Of a stretch of 64,000 bases of DNA, positions 9,492 to 18,275 are shown piece after piece. Numbering within the stretch: the first letter of the stretch is position 1; the number at the start of each line of letters is the position of its first letter. Location of the stretch: NCBI RefSeq assembly GCF_018409545.1, contig NZ_AP024563.1:540501-604500 (forward strand). The letters run 5' to 3'. The notes below the pieces were generated by a model that was not told the DNA's origin, ran no database searches, and saw only the letters and a program-made list of their open reading frames with translations. The position numbers were made by a program, and so were the translations under genes. Source of the DNA: Allochromatium tepidum. Lineage in GTDB: Bacteria; Pseudomonadota; Gammaproteobacteria; Chromatiales; Chromatiaceae.

Positions 9492-10030
9492 TGACCGTGA
9501 CGGACACTCTGTCTGACTGGAACCTCTTGACCCTGGTCGGCGCCGACCGGCCGGGGATCGTCTCGCGCGTCACGCGCGCGCTGTATGAATGCGGCTGCAA
9601 CCTGGGCGAAGCCTCGATGATCCGGCTCGGCGGCAACTTCACCATCATGCTGATGGTCAGCAGCACGCGCCCGGACGCCGAGATCCTGGATGCCCTAGCG
9701 CCCGTAGCCCGGGAACTGGATCTGCGCCTCCATCTCGATCCATTGAGCGGCGGGCTGCACCAGCACCTGATGCCCAACGTCCAGGTGCGGGTGACGGGCG
9801 CCGACCGCGCCGGGATCGTCGCCGATGTGACCGAGATCCTGGCCGAACAGGGCTTCAACATCCTGGAACTGGACTCGGACGTGGCCGGCGAGCGCGAGCG
9901 TCCGGTCTACATCATGAACATCCAGGGCTACAGCGACCGCACCATCGAGGCCCTGGCCGACGCGCTGGTGCCGATGGCCGCGCGCGGCGTGTCGGTGGAC
10001 GTCTCCCCGGTCGACCTGCTGATCGGTTGA
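9491..10030 (+). CDS. ACT-domain protein, GcvR-like
   Basis: Two ACT domains fill the 179 residues (about 10-85 and 95-170), each starting with the ligand-binding pattern seen in LTLVGADRPGIVSRV and VRVTGADRAGIVADV. This is the architecture of GcvR, the glycine-cleavage repressor partner, but many Proteobacteria carry similar proteins without a gcv link, and none lies nearby. Its ATG overlaps the preceding stop by one base (TGATG), and def follows 3 bases later. It is therefore part of the rluD-yfiH-ACT-def transcription unit. Confidence 0.82.
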   Translation: MTVTDTLSDWNLLTLVGADRPGIVSRVTRALYECGCNLGEASMIRLGGNFTIMLMVSSTRPDAEILDALAPVARELDLRLHLDPLSGGLHQHLMPNVQVRVTGADRAGIVADVTEILAEQGFNILELDSDVAGERERPVYIMNIQGYSDRTIEALADALVPMAARGVSVDVSPVDLLIG

Positions 10031-10033
10031 GTC

Positions 10034-10534
10034 ATGGCGATCCTCGATATCCTCAAGCTGCCCGATCCGCGTCTCAAGCAGGTCTCTGAACCCGTCGAGT
10101 CCTTCGACCAGGCATTGCGCGACTTCATCGCCGATCTGGAAGAGACCCGTCTGGCCGGCCCCGGTGCCGTCGGCATCGCCGCGCCCCAGGTCGGACACTT
10201 TCAGCGCGTCGTCATCCTCGACCTTTCAGGACGACCCAAAACACCCAATCATGGCCGGCTGGTGCTGATCAATCCCGAGATCACGCACTGGGAAGGCTTC
10301 GCCATGGGCCGCGAAGGCTGTCTCTCGGTCCCGGACTACACCGGCAACGTCATCCGCGCCACCCAGATCCGACTCAAGGCCCAGGACGCCGACGGCGTCG
10401 AGCATCAGTACGAGATGGAGGGATTCGAGGCGCGTGCGGTCCAACATGAACTCGATCATCTCGACGGACTGCTGTTCGTCGACCGCGTGGTCAGCCGTCG
10501 CACCGATCTCTATCGGCGCAAGGTCTACAAATAG
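10034..10534 (+). CDS. def: Peptide deformylase
   Basis: Removes the formyl group from nascent protein N-termini. All three metal-site motifs are present: GAVGIAAPQVG (motif 1), REGCLSVP (motif 2, metal Cys) and QHELDHLDG (motif 3, HExxH). Its 166 residues match the type I bacterial enzyme. No fmt gene follows, unlike the usual def-fmt pair; the next gene is the tail-specific protease. This is probably either a second deformylase or a rearranged locus. Confidence 0.95.
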   Translation: MAILDILKLPDPRLKQVSEPVESFDQALRDFIADLEETRLAGPGAVGIAAPQVGHFQRVVILDLSGRPKTPNHGRLVLINPEITHWEGFAMGREGCLSVPDYTGNVIRATQIRLKAQDADGVEHQYEMEGFEARAVQHELDHLDGLLFVDRVVSRRTDLYRRKVYK

Positions 10535-10570
10535 TCCGGTCGCACCGGCGATTCATCAGAGCATCGTGCC

Positions 10571-12676
10571 ATGAAACAGCGCCTCTTTCGGTTTCCACTC
10601 CTGTTCGCCGTCCTGCTGATCACGGCGACGACGACCCTGGCGGCGCCGTCTTCGGTGCCCCTGTCCGAACTCTTCCCCAGCCCGACCCAGACCAAGGCCG
10701 CCATCGTCATCAACAAGGTGCTGGAGCGTTATCACTATCGCAAGGTCTCACTCGATCGCGACTTCGCGGCCTCGGTGCTGGAGCGCTATCTCAAGGCGCT
10801 CGATCCGAACCGGACCTTCTTCCTGGCGCGTGACGTGGAGCGGTTCCAGAACGGGGCGCGCCATCTCGACGAGAGCCTGCGCCGGGGCGAGCTGGACATC
10901 GCCTTCGACATCTTCCGCGTCTACCGGATGCGGGTCGGCGAGCGGGTCGCCCACGCGCTCAAGCTGCTCGACGGTCGCTTCGAGTTCGACACCGCCGAGA
11001 CCTTCACCTTCGAATCCGATAAAACGCCCTGGGCACGCGACGCCGCCGAACTCGACGAGCGCTGGAGGAAGCGCGTCAAGCACGATTACCTCTCGCTGCG
11101 TCTGGCCGACAAGTCCGACGACGAGGTGCGCGACCGACTGCGCAAGCGCTACGAGGGCCTGGCCCGACGCATCCGCCAGTTCAAGGGTGACGATGTGTTC
11201 CAGACCTTCATGAATGCCTATACCGAGACCGTCGAGCCGCATACCAGCTATATGTCGCCGAGCACCTCGGAGAACTTCGACATCAGCATGAAGCTGTCGC
11301 TGGAAGGCATCGGCGCGGTGCTGCGCTCGGACAATGAATACACGGTCGTGCAGAGCACGGTTCCGGGCGGTCCGGCGCGTGAGTCCGGCCAGATCCACGG
11401 AGGCGATCAGATCCTCGGTGTGGCTCAGGGACTCGACGGTCCCATGGAGGACGTCGTCGGCTGGCGCCTCGAAGATGTCGTCGACAAGATTCGCGGTCCC
11501 AAGGGCTCGGTGGTGCGCTTGCAGATCCAGCCCAAGACCAGTGGTTCGTCCAAACCGGTGCGCGAGGTCGCCCTGGTGCGCAACGAGATCAAGCTCGAGG
11601 ATCAGGCCGCCAAGAGCTATGTGATCGAGGATCTCGCCAATGCGCCCGGACTCAAGGTCGGCGTGATCGAGATCCCCGCCTTCTATCGCGACTTCGAGGC
11701 CGAGGGTAGCGGCACGGCGGATTTTCGCAGTACCACGCGCGATGTGCGCCGGCTCATCAATGATCTGGTGATGCGCGGCATCGACGGTCTGCTCATCGAT
11801 CTGCGTGCCAACGGCGGCGGTTCGCTCGCCGAAGCCACCTCGCTGACCGGGCTGTTCATCGACACAGGCCCCGTGGTCCAGGTCAAGGACGCCTTCGGCA
11901 AGGTCGAGGTCGAGGCCGACCGCGATCCGGGCATGGCCTATACCGGACCGCTGGCCGTCCTGGTCGACCGCGAGAGCGCCTCGGCCTCCGAGATCTTCGC
12001 CGCCGCCATCCAGGACTACGGACGCGGGCTGATCATCGGCGAGCCGACCTTCGGCAAGGGCACGGTACAGACGCTCATCGATCTCAACCGCTATGTGCCG
12101 GGCGAGAAGAGCGATCTGGGGCGTCTGCGTCTGACCATGGCCGAGTTCTTCCGCATCAGCGGCGGCAGCACCCAACTGCGCGGCGTCGAGCCGGACATCC
12201 GCTTCCCGAGCGCCGACTACATCAGCGGGCACGGCGAGCGCGCGCTCGACAACGCCTTGCCCTGGACCCAGATCGACCCGGCAGGCTTCAAGAAGGTCGG
12301 CGAGCTGCGCTTCGACGCCCTCGCGCGCCGCTCCGCCGAGCGCGTGGCCAAGGATCCGGGCTTCAAGATGCTCACCGAACGCAGTCGGCTGGTGCGCGAG
12401 GTCGAGGATCAGAAACGGGTCTCGCTGCGCGAGTCCGAACGGCGTGCCGAGGACGAGCGGCGCAATCAGCGCTTCAAGGCCGATCAGGAACGCTTCCTGC
12501 GTGCGCGTGGCCTGACCCCGGTCGACGAGGAGGCCGATCAGGTCGACGAGGAAGCCCTGGAGAAGCAGCGCAAGGTCATCGCGCGTATCGAGTCCGAGGA
12601 GGCCGCGCGCATCCTGGCCGACGGCATCCTGATGCAGCGCGGCAGCAACGGGCCGCGCGCCGTGATGAGGGATTGA
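10571..12676 (+). CDS. prc: Tail-specific (C-terminal processing) periplasmic protease
   Basis: Periplasmic Ser-Lys protease that degrades proteins from their C-termini and trims lipoproteins and penicillin-binding proteins. A signal peptide covers about residues 1-25. An N-terminal helical domain (VLERYHYRK...) follows, then a PDZ domain (GIGAVLRSDNEYTVVQSTVPG, split by position) and the S41 catalytic domain. That domain has the nucleophile block SASASE (469-474) and the general-base Lys in FGKGTVQ. The charged C-terminal domain is typical of Prc/Tsp. Its 701 residues are near the E. coli length. It ends overlapping the gshA start. Confidence 0.94.
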   Translation: MKQRLFRFPLLFAVLLITATTTLAAPSSVPLSELFPSPTQTKAAIVINKVLERYHYRKVSLDRDFAASVLERYLKALDPNRTFFLARDVERFQNGARHLDESLRRGELDIAFDIFRVYRMRVGERVAHALKLLDGRFEFDTAETFTFESDKTPWARDAAELDERWRKRVKHDYLSLRLADKSDDEVRDRLRKRYEGLARRIRQFKGDDVFQTFMNAYTETVEPHTSYMSPSTSENFDISMKLSLEGIGAVLRSDNEYTVVQSTVPGGPARESGQIHGGDQILGVAQGLDGPMEDVVGWRLEDVVDKIRGPKGSVVRLQIQPKTSGSSKPVREVALVRNEIKLEDQAAKSYVIEDLANAPGLKVGVIEIPAFYRDFEAEGSGTADFRSTTRDVRRLINDLVMRGIDGLLIDLRANGGGSLAEATSLTGLFIDTGPVVQVKDAFGKVEVEADRDPGMAYTGPLAVLVDRESASASEIFAAAIQDYGRGLIIGEPTFGKGTVQTLIDLNRYVPGEKSDLGRLRLTMAEFFRISGGSTQLRGVEPDIRFPSADYISGHGERALDNALPWTQIDPAGFKKVGELRFDALARRSAERVAKDPGFKMLTERSRLVREVEDQKRVSLRESERRAEDERRNQRFKADQERFLRARGLTPVDEEADQVDEEALEKQRKVIARIESEEAARILADGILMQRGSNGPRAVMRD

Positions 12677-14283
12677 GCTTGAGCGAGACCGCGATGGATC
12701 TGGAGTCGATGCCGGATCGGCTCCATCGGGCCGGCGCGAGCGCGGCGCTGCGCGACAACCGGATCGGCTTGGAAAAGGAGAGTCTGCGGGTGGCGCCGGA
12801 CGGGCGGTTGGCGAAGACGCCCCATCCGGCGGCGCTCGGTTCGGCGCTCACCCATCCGCACATCACGACCGACTTCTCGGAGGCCCTGATCGAGCTGGTG
12901 ACGCCGGCGCTGACCGACCCGCGCGCCGTGCTCGATTTTCTGCGCGAGACCCACGTCTTCGTCAACCGGCATCTGGGCGACGAACGGCTCTGGGCGACCA
13001 GTATGCCCTGCGTCATCGAGGGCGGAGCCGCCATCCCGCTCGCCCGCTACGGCACCTCCAACGCCGCGACCATGAAGACGGTCTATCGGCGCGGACTCGG
13101 CAATCGCTACGGGCGGGTGATGCAGGTGATCGCCGGGGTGCACTTCAACTTCTCCTTCGCCGATGCCTTCTGGACGCTGTATCAGGCCGAGCGCGACGAT
13201 CGGGCCGAGCCGGGGTTCTTCCGCTCCGAGGCCCAGATGGGCATGATCCGCAACCTGCAACGGATCGGCTGGCTGGTGCCCTATCTGTTCGGCGCCTCGC
13301 CGGCGGTCTGCGACAGCTTCGTCCAGGGACACGAGACCGATCTGGAGCGCTTCGACCCGCACACCCTCTACTATCCCCATGCCACCTCGCTGCGTCTGGG
13401 CGACATCGGCTATCAGAACAAGCAGGAAGAGGGCACGGGCATGAAGGCCTGTTACGACAGCCTGGATGCCTATGTGCGCAGTCTGACCTGGGCCATAGAG
13501 ACGCCCTGTCCGCAGTACGAGACCATCGGGGTCAAGGTCGGCGAGCGCTACGAGCAGCTCAACGCCAATGTGCTCCAGATCGAGAACGAGTACTACAGCA
13601 CGGTGCGGCCCAAGCAGATCACCGAGTGGCTGGAGAAACCGACCCACGCCCTGCGCCGGCGCGGCATCCGCTATGTCGAACTGCGTTCGCTCGACGTCAA
13701 TCTCTACGAGCCGCTCGGTGTCGGTCTGGAGCAGTTGGAGTTCCTGGAGACCCTGATGCTGTACGCCCTGCTCCAGGACAGCCCGCGCATCGCCGCGCGC
13801 GAGCGGCGTGACATCGACGAGAATCAGGTGCTGGTCGCCCATCGCGGACGTGAACCCGGACTGCGTCTGGCGCGTGATCGCGAGGCCGTCGAGTTGCGCG
13901 TCTGGGCGCACGAGATCCTCGACGGCATGGTCGGGGCGGCCGAATTGCTCGACGGCGGTTCGGATGGGCCGCATGTGGCGAGCCTGAGACGTCAGCGTGA
14001 GAAGATCGATCATCCGGATCTGACCCCATCGGCGCGGATGCTGGCCGAGATGCGCGAGCGGGGCGAAGGCTTCTTCGCCCTGGCCTGGCGCTGGTCCGAG
14101 ACGCATCGGCAGGCGTTCCGGGAGGCCCGGCTCGATCCCGAGCAGAGCGCATTCTTCGAGCGGCTGGCCGCCGAGTCGATCACGCGCCGGCAGGCGATCG
14201 AGGCAGCGGACCAGGTGGATTTCGACACCTTCCTGAACGACTATTTTGCCGGTCGTGTTCCATCCCAGGCACCGACGCACTGA
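12673..14283 (+). CDS. gshA: Glutamate-cysteine ligase (proteobacterial type)
   Basis: First step of glutathione synthesis: ATP-dependent joining of glutamate and cysteine. The 536-residue protein is of the E. coli GshA family: GLEKESLRV near the N-terminus binds metal and ATP, followed by TTDFSEALIELVTP, MPCVIEGG, GVHFNFSF, YGTSNAATMKTVYR and RGIRYVELRSLDVNLYEP. The TTG at 12673 overlaps the prc stop. A second TTG at 12679 and an ATG at 12694 are possible starts; GAGG at 12667-12670 fits 12679 best. In a purple sulfur bacterium this would serve glutathione and related thiol chemistry. Confidence 0.93.
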   Translation: MSLSETAMDLESMPDRLHRAGASAALRDNRIGLEKESLRVAPDGRLAKTPHPAALGSALTHPHITTDFSEALIELVTPALTDPRAVLDFLRETHVFVNRHLGDERLWATSMPCVIEGGAAIPLARYGTSNAATMKTVYRRGLGNRYGRVMQVIAGVHFNFSFADAFWTLYQAERDDRAEPGFFRSEAQMGMIRNLQRIGWLVPYLFGASPAVCDSFVQGHETDLERFDPHTLYYPHATSLRLGDIGYQNKQEEGTGMKACYDSLDAYVRSLTWAIETPCPQYETIGVKVGERYEQLNANVLQIENEYYSTVRPKQITEWLEKPTHALRRRGIRYVELRSLDVNLYEPLGVGLEQLEFLETLMLYALLQDSPRIAARERRDIDENQVLVAHRGREPGLRLARDREAVELRVWAHEILDGMVGAAELLDGGSDGPHVASLRRQREKIDHPDLTPSARMLAEMRERGEGFFALAWRWSETHRQAFREARLDPEQSAFFERLAAESITRRQAIEAADQVDFDTFLNDYFAGRVPSQAPTH

Positions 14284-14343
14284 ACGTCCACGCACGCCCT
14301 TTGCTATCATTCGCGCCCTGTCCATCCGCCGGATTCCGTGCCC

Positions 14344-15864
14344 ATGCCTGAAGACGTCGTACAGGCGGCTGATGTCACTGCGACACGCACCGTCGCGGCC
14401 GTCGATCTCGGTTCCAACAGTTTTCACATGGTCGTGGCCCGCATCGATGACGGTCATGTCCAGATCACCGACCGTCTCAAGGAGATGGTGCGACTCGGTG
14501 AGGGGCTGACCGAGGATCACGGCATCACGCCCGAGGTCGCCGAGCGCGCGCTCGCCTGTCTGGAGCGCTTCGGCCAGCGTCTGCGCGGTTTTGCGCCCGA
14601 AGACGTGCGCGCCGTCGGCACCAACACGCTGCGTCAACTCCAACCCGACGATGCCTTCATCCGGCGCGCCGAGTCCGCGCTCGGACATGGCATCGACGTC
14701 ATCGCCGGGCGTGAGGAGGCGCGTCTGATCTATCTGGGCGTGGCCTATGGGCTGGCCTCCGGTGGTGAACGGCGCCTGGTGGTCGACATCGGCGGCGGCA
14801 GCACCGAGATGATCGTCGGGCGGGCCTTCTCGCCGCGTCTGCGCGAGAGCCTGCACATGGGCTGTGTGAGCATGACGCGCCGTCACTTCGCCGATGGACG
14901 GATCACGGCCAAGGCCATGCAGCGCGCCGAACTGACGGGCGCCCTGGAGGTCCGTCCGGTGCGCGAACTCTTCCGCCGCACCTGCTGGGAGCGGGCGGTC
15001 GGGAGTTCCGGGACCATCCGCGCCATCGCCACCGTGGTCCGGGCCGAGGGCTGGTGCGAGGACGGCATCTCGGCCGAATCGCTGATGCGACTGCGCGAGG
15101 CCCTGATCGCGGCGGGTCGGGTCGCGGCGCTCGATCTCAAGGGCTTGAGCGACGAGCGCCGTCCGGTCTTCGCCGGCGGTGTGGCCGTGCTGCGCTCGGT
15201 GTTCGACTCGCTCGGTATCGCGCACATGCAGGTCTCGGACTATGCCCTGCGTGAGGGCGTGCTCTACGAGATGATGGGCCGCCATCAGCAGGGCGACGTG
15301 CGCGAGCGGACCGTCGCCACGCTCTGCCGGCAGTTCCATGTCGATCAGGAACATGGCCGGCGTGTCGAGGCCACGGCGCTGAGTCTCTACCGTCAATTGG
15401 CCAAACCCTGGTCGCTCGACGATCTCGACTATCCGCGCATGCTCGCCTGGGCCGCGCGCGTGCATGAGATCGGCGTCATGGTCGCTCACAGCCAATATCA
15501 GAAGCATGGCGCCTATCTGCTGCGCAATGCCGATCTGCCCGGCTTCACGCGCCAGGAGCAGACCATGCTCGCGGCGCTGGTGCTCGGACATCGGCGCAAG
15601 TTCCCGGTGCAGGAGTTCGCCGCGCTGCCCCAGGCCATCCGGCTCGCGGTACGGCGGCTGTGTGTCATCCTGCGTCTGGCGGTGCTGCTGCATCGTGGGC
15701 GCTCGGTCGACAGCAAGCCGAATCCGACCCTTCAGGTCGAGGGCGAGAACCTGACCCTGAGTTTTCCGGACGACTGGCTCGCCGGTCATCCGCTGACCCA
15801 GTTGGAGCTGGAGCAGGAGGCCGAGCGTCTGGCGGCGGCCGGGATGGTGTTGCGCTTTGGCTGA
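14344..15864 (+). CDS. ppx: Exopolyphosphatase / guanosine pentaphosphatase family
   Basis: Hydrolyses polyphosphate or pppGpp; actin-like ASKHA fold. Motifs: AAVDLGSNSFHMVVARI (phosphate 1), AVGTNTLRQ, REEARLIYLGVAYGL, VVDIGGGSTEMIVG (phosphate 2) and VGSSGTIRAIA. A C-terminal HD-like helical domain begins around residue 315 (WAARVHEIGVMVAHS). The ATG at 14344 is used; an in-frame start 6 bases upstream adds only two residues. About 506 residues, matching Ppx (and GppA at ~494), so the ppx assignment over gppA is probable rather than certain. Confidence 0.9.
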   Translation: MPEDVVQAADVTATRTVAAVDLGSNSFHMVVARIDDGHVQITDRLKEMVRLGEGLTEDHGITPEVAERALACLERFGQRLRGFAPEDVRAVGTNTLRQLQPDDAFIRRAESALGHGIDVIAGREEARLIYLGVAYGLASGGERRLVVDIGGGSTEMIVGRAFSPRLRESLHMGCVSMTRRHFADGRITAKAMQRAELTGALEVRPVRELFRRTCWERAVGSSGTIRAIATVVRAEGWCEDGISAESLMRLREALIAAGRVAALDLKGLSDERRPVFAGGVAVLRSVFDSLGIAHMQVSDYALREGVLYEMMGRHQQGDVRERTVATLCRQFHVDQEHGRRVEATALSLYRQLAKPWSLDDLDYPRMLAWAARVHEIGVMVAHSQYQKHGAYLLRNADLPGFTRQEQTMLAALVLGHRRKFPVQEFAALPQAIRLAVRRLCVILRLAVLLHRGRSVDSKPNPTLQVEGENLTLSFPDDWLAGHPLTQLELEQEAERLAAAGMVLRFG

Positions 15865-16427
15865 CGACGGACATTCGAAGTCCGATTCAGCGTCGGCTCC
15901 GTCGACGCCGACGGTTCTGCAACGCTGGGGGCGACGTCTGGGCGGCTGGCCGGTCAACCTCCTTCTGATCGTTGCGATCGTTGTCGGTGTTCAGTGGTGG
16001 CAGGGACGGACCCTGGTGACAGGTGAGGCTCCGCCGCTGGTTGGCGTCACGCTGGAGGGGACGCCGATCGATCTCGCCGACCGGCGCGGGCGGCCGGTGC
16101 TGGTGCATTTCTGGGCGACCTGGTGTCCGGTGTGCCGCATCACCGACGGCACTATCGATGCCATCGCCGAGGATCACGCCGTGGTCACGGTCGCACTGCA
16201 ATCGGGGACGGAGGAGGAGCAAAAAACAGATCCGCGCCTACATGCTTGAAGCCGGGCAGGATTTTCCAGTCGTCTCGGACCCCGACGGTCGTCTGTCGCG
16301 GGCCTGGGGCGTGGCGGGCGTGCCGACCAGCTTCGTGATCGATGGAGATGGACGTATCCGCTCTTCGATCGTTGGGGTCAGCACTGGGCCTGGATTGAGG
16401 CTGCGTCTCTGGCTGGCGGGTCGGTAG
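15857..16427 (+). pseudogene. Membrane-anchored thioredoxin-like (TlpA/ScsD-type) protein, frameshifted
   Basis: Probable periplasmic disulfide oxidoreductase. A short cytoplasmic lead is followed by one membrane helix (VNLLLIVAIVVGVQWW) and a thioredoxin fold with active site FWATWCPVCR. The first frame runs into unrelated residues and stops at 16249. The next frame continues the fold with DFPVVSDPDGRLSRAWGV, the cis-Pro loop GVPTSFVIDGDG and a short C-terminus. Dropping one A from the run of six As at about 16220-16226 restores a protein of about 189 residues. The TTG start at 15857 overlaps the ppx stop. Sequencing error, real decay and slippage on the A-run are all possible. Confidence 0.75.
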
Positions 16428-16433
16428 CTTCGG

Positions 16434-16456
16434 CCCCTCTCCCGCGAGGAGAGGGG
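16434..16456. terminator. Hairpin between convergent thioredoxin-like gene and lpdA
   Basis: Perfect 9-bp arms CCCCTCTCC and GGAGAGGGG around a CGCGA loop, in the 44-base gap between convergent genes. It could terminate from both sides. A near-identical palindrome recurs at 48233-48255, so this is also a dispersed repeat type. Confidence 0.5.
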
Positions 16457-16471
16457 GCTTGCGGCTGTGCC

Positions 16472-18208
16472 TCAGCGCTTCTTCGGCGGCATCAGGTCGG
16501 TGATGGAGCCATGCGCCATCTCGGCGGCGAGTCCGATGGTCTCGCATAGGGTCGGATGCGGGTGGATGGTCAGCCCGATGTCTTCCATGTCGGCACCCAT
16601 CTCCAGCGCCAGCACCGCTTCGCCGATCAGCTCGCCGGCGTTGGGGCCGACGATGCCGGCACCCAGGATGCGCTTGGTCTCGGGATCGAACAGCAGCTTG
16701 GTCATGCCTTCGTCGCGATGGATACCGAGCGCGCGTCCGCTCGCGGCCCAGGGGAAGACGCCCTTCTCGTAAGGGATGCCGTCGGCCTTGGCCTGAGTCT
16801 CGGTCAGGCCCATCCAGGCGACCTCGGGGTCGGTGTAGGCGACCGACGGGATGGTCAGCGGATCGAACAGCGACGGCTGTCCGGCGATGACCTCGGCGGC
16901 GACCTTGGCCTCGTGCGTGGCCTTGTGCGCCAGCATCGGCCCGCCGACCACGTCGCCGATGGCGAAGATGTGCGGGACGTTGGTGCGCTGGTGCTGATCG
17001 ACCTTGATGAAGCCATGCTGGTCGACCGTCACGCCGGCCGCTTCAGCGTCGATGTGCTTACCGTTGGGCAGACGACCGACGGCCACCAGCACCTTGTCGT
17101 AGAGCTCCTCGCCCGGATGCTTGCCTTCGAACACCACCTTGATGCCCTCGGGTCCGGCGCTCATGCTCGCGACCTTGGTTTCGAGCCAGATGTTCTCGTA
17201 GCGCTTCTTGATGATCTTCTCGACCGCCTTGACCAGATCCGGGTCGCAGCCGGGCATGAGCTGATTCTTCAGCTCGACCACGTCGATCCGCGAACCGAGC
17301 GCGCTGTAGACGCTCGCCATCTCCAGACCGATGATGCCGCCGCCGACGATCAGTAGCCGATCGGGCACGTCGGCCAGGGCCAGGGCGTCGGTCGAATCCA
17401 TGACGCGCGAGTCCTCGTGCGGGAAGCCGGGGATCTTCATCGGCGAGGAACCGCAGGCGATGATGGCCTGATCGAAACGCACCCGCACGCGCCCTTCCTT
17501 GGTCTCGACGCCGATCCGGTTGGGCGACTCGAAGCGCCCGGTACCCTGGACGACCTGGACGTTGCGTTGCTTGGCGAGCGCCGTCAGTCCGCCGGTGAGC
17601 TTGGCGACCACCTTGTCCTTACCGGCGCGCATCTTGGCCAGATCGACCTCAGGCGCGCCATAGGTCACGCCCATGACGTCGAGCGTCTTGACCTCTTCCA
17701 TGATGGCGGCCGTGTGCAGCAACGCCTTCGACGGGATACAGCCGACGTTGAGACAGACCCCGCCGAGCGTCGGATAACGCTCGATCAGGACCACCTTCTT
17801 GCCCAGATCGGCGGCGCGGAAGGCGGCCGTGTAGCCGCCGGGACCGGCGCCGAGTACAACGACCTCAGTCACGATCTCCTGGGCGGCGCCGGTTTCGGTC
17901 GCCGGTGCCGAGTCCGCCGCCGACGCTTGATCGGCGCTGTCAACGCTCGATGCAGACACCGCCTCGCCCTCGATCTCCAGCGTCAGGATCGGATCGCCCT
18001 GAGAGATCAGATCGCCGATCTTGACGTTCAGGGCCTTCACGATTCCGGCCCGGGGCGATGGAATCTCCATGCTGGCCTTGTCGCTCTCGACTGTTACCAG
18101 TGACGTCTCCGGCTCGATCCGATCACCGGGGGCGACCAGGATCTCGATGATCTGCACGTCCTTGAAATCTCCGATGTCCGGAACCTTGACCTCGATGATG
18201 GTGCTCAT
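16472..18208 (-). CDS. lpdA: Dihydrolipoyl dehydrogenase with N-terminal lipoyl domain (PDH E3)
   Basis: FAD enzyme that reoxidises dihydrolipoamide of the pyruvate dehydrogenase complex with NAD+. From ATG 18208 a complete lipoyl domain comes first (PDIGDFKDVQIIEILVAPGD, lipoyl-Lys in ESDKASMEI), then an Ala/Ser linker. The flavoprotein follows: FAD loop VVLGAGPGGYTAAFRAADLG, redox disulfide GGVCLNVGCIPSK, NAD loop IVGGGIIGLEMASV and the C-terminal His-Glu in HPHPTLCE. About 578 residues, longer than plain Lpd (~475) because of the lipoyl arm. An in-frame upstream start would add 13 residues of no family likeness. Last gene of the aceE-aceF-lpdA operon. Confidence 0.95.
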   Translation of the reverse strand: MSTIIEVKVPDIGDFKDVQIIEILVAPGDRIEPETSLVTVESDKASMEIPSPRAGIVKALNVKIGDLISQGDPILTLEIEGEAVSASSVDSADQASAADSAPATETGAAQEIVTEVVVLGAGPGGYTAAFRAADLGKKVVLIERYPTLGGVCLNVGCIPSKALLHTAAIMEEVKTLDVMGVTYGAPEVDLAKMRAGKDKVVAKLTGGLTALAKQRNVQVVQGTGRFESPNRIGVETKEGRVRVRFDQAIIACGSSPMKIPGFPHEDSRVMDSTDALALADVPDRLLIVGGGIIGLEMASVYSALGSRIDVVELKNQLMPGCDPDLVKAVEKIIKKRYENIWLETKVASMSAGPEGIKVVFEGKHPGEELYDKVLVAVGRLPNGKHIDAEAAGVTVDQHGFIKVDQHQRTNVPHIFAIGDVVGGPMLAHKATHEAKVAAEVIAGQPSLFDPLTIPSVAYTDPEVAWMGLTETQAKADGIPYEKGVFPWAASGRALGIHRDEGMTKLLFDPETKRILGAGIVGPNAGELIGEAVLALEMGADMEDIGLTIHPHPTLCETIGLAAEMAHGSITDLMPPKKR

Positions 18209-18275
18209 GGTGGGGGCTTCTCTCACGGGCGCCGCGGGCGCTGACAATCGTTATGGGATAAGACCCGCCATCCTA

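Noticed and set aside
12538-15957. A 1139-codon open frame on the minus strand
   Set aside because: It lies antisense to gshA and ppx, has a His/Arg/Gln-rich composition without any domain, and is explained by GC-rich third positions of the true genes.
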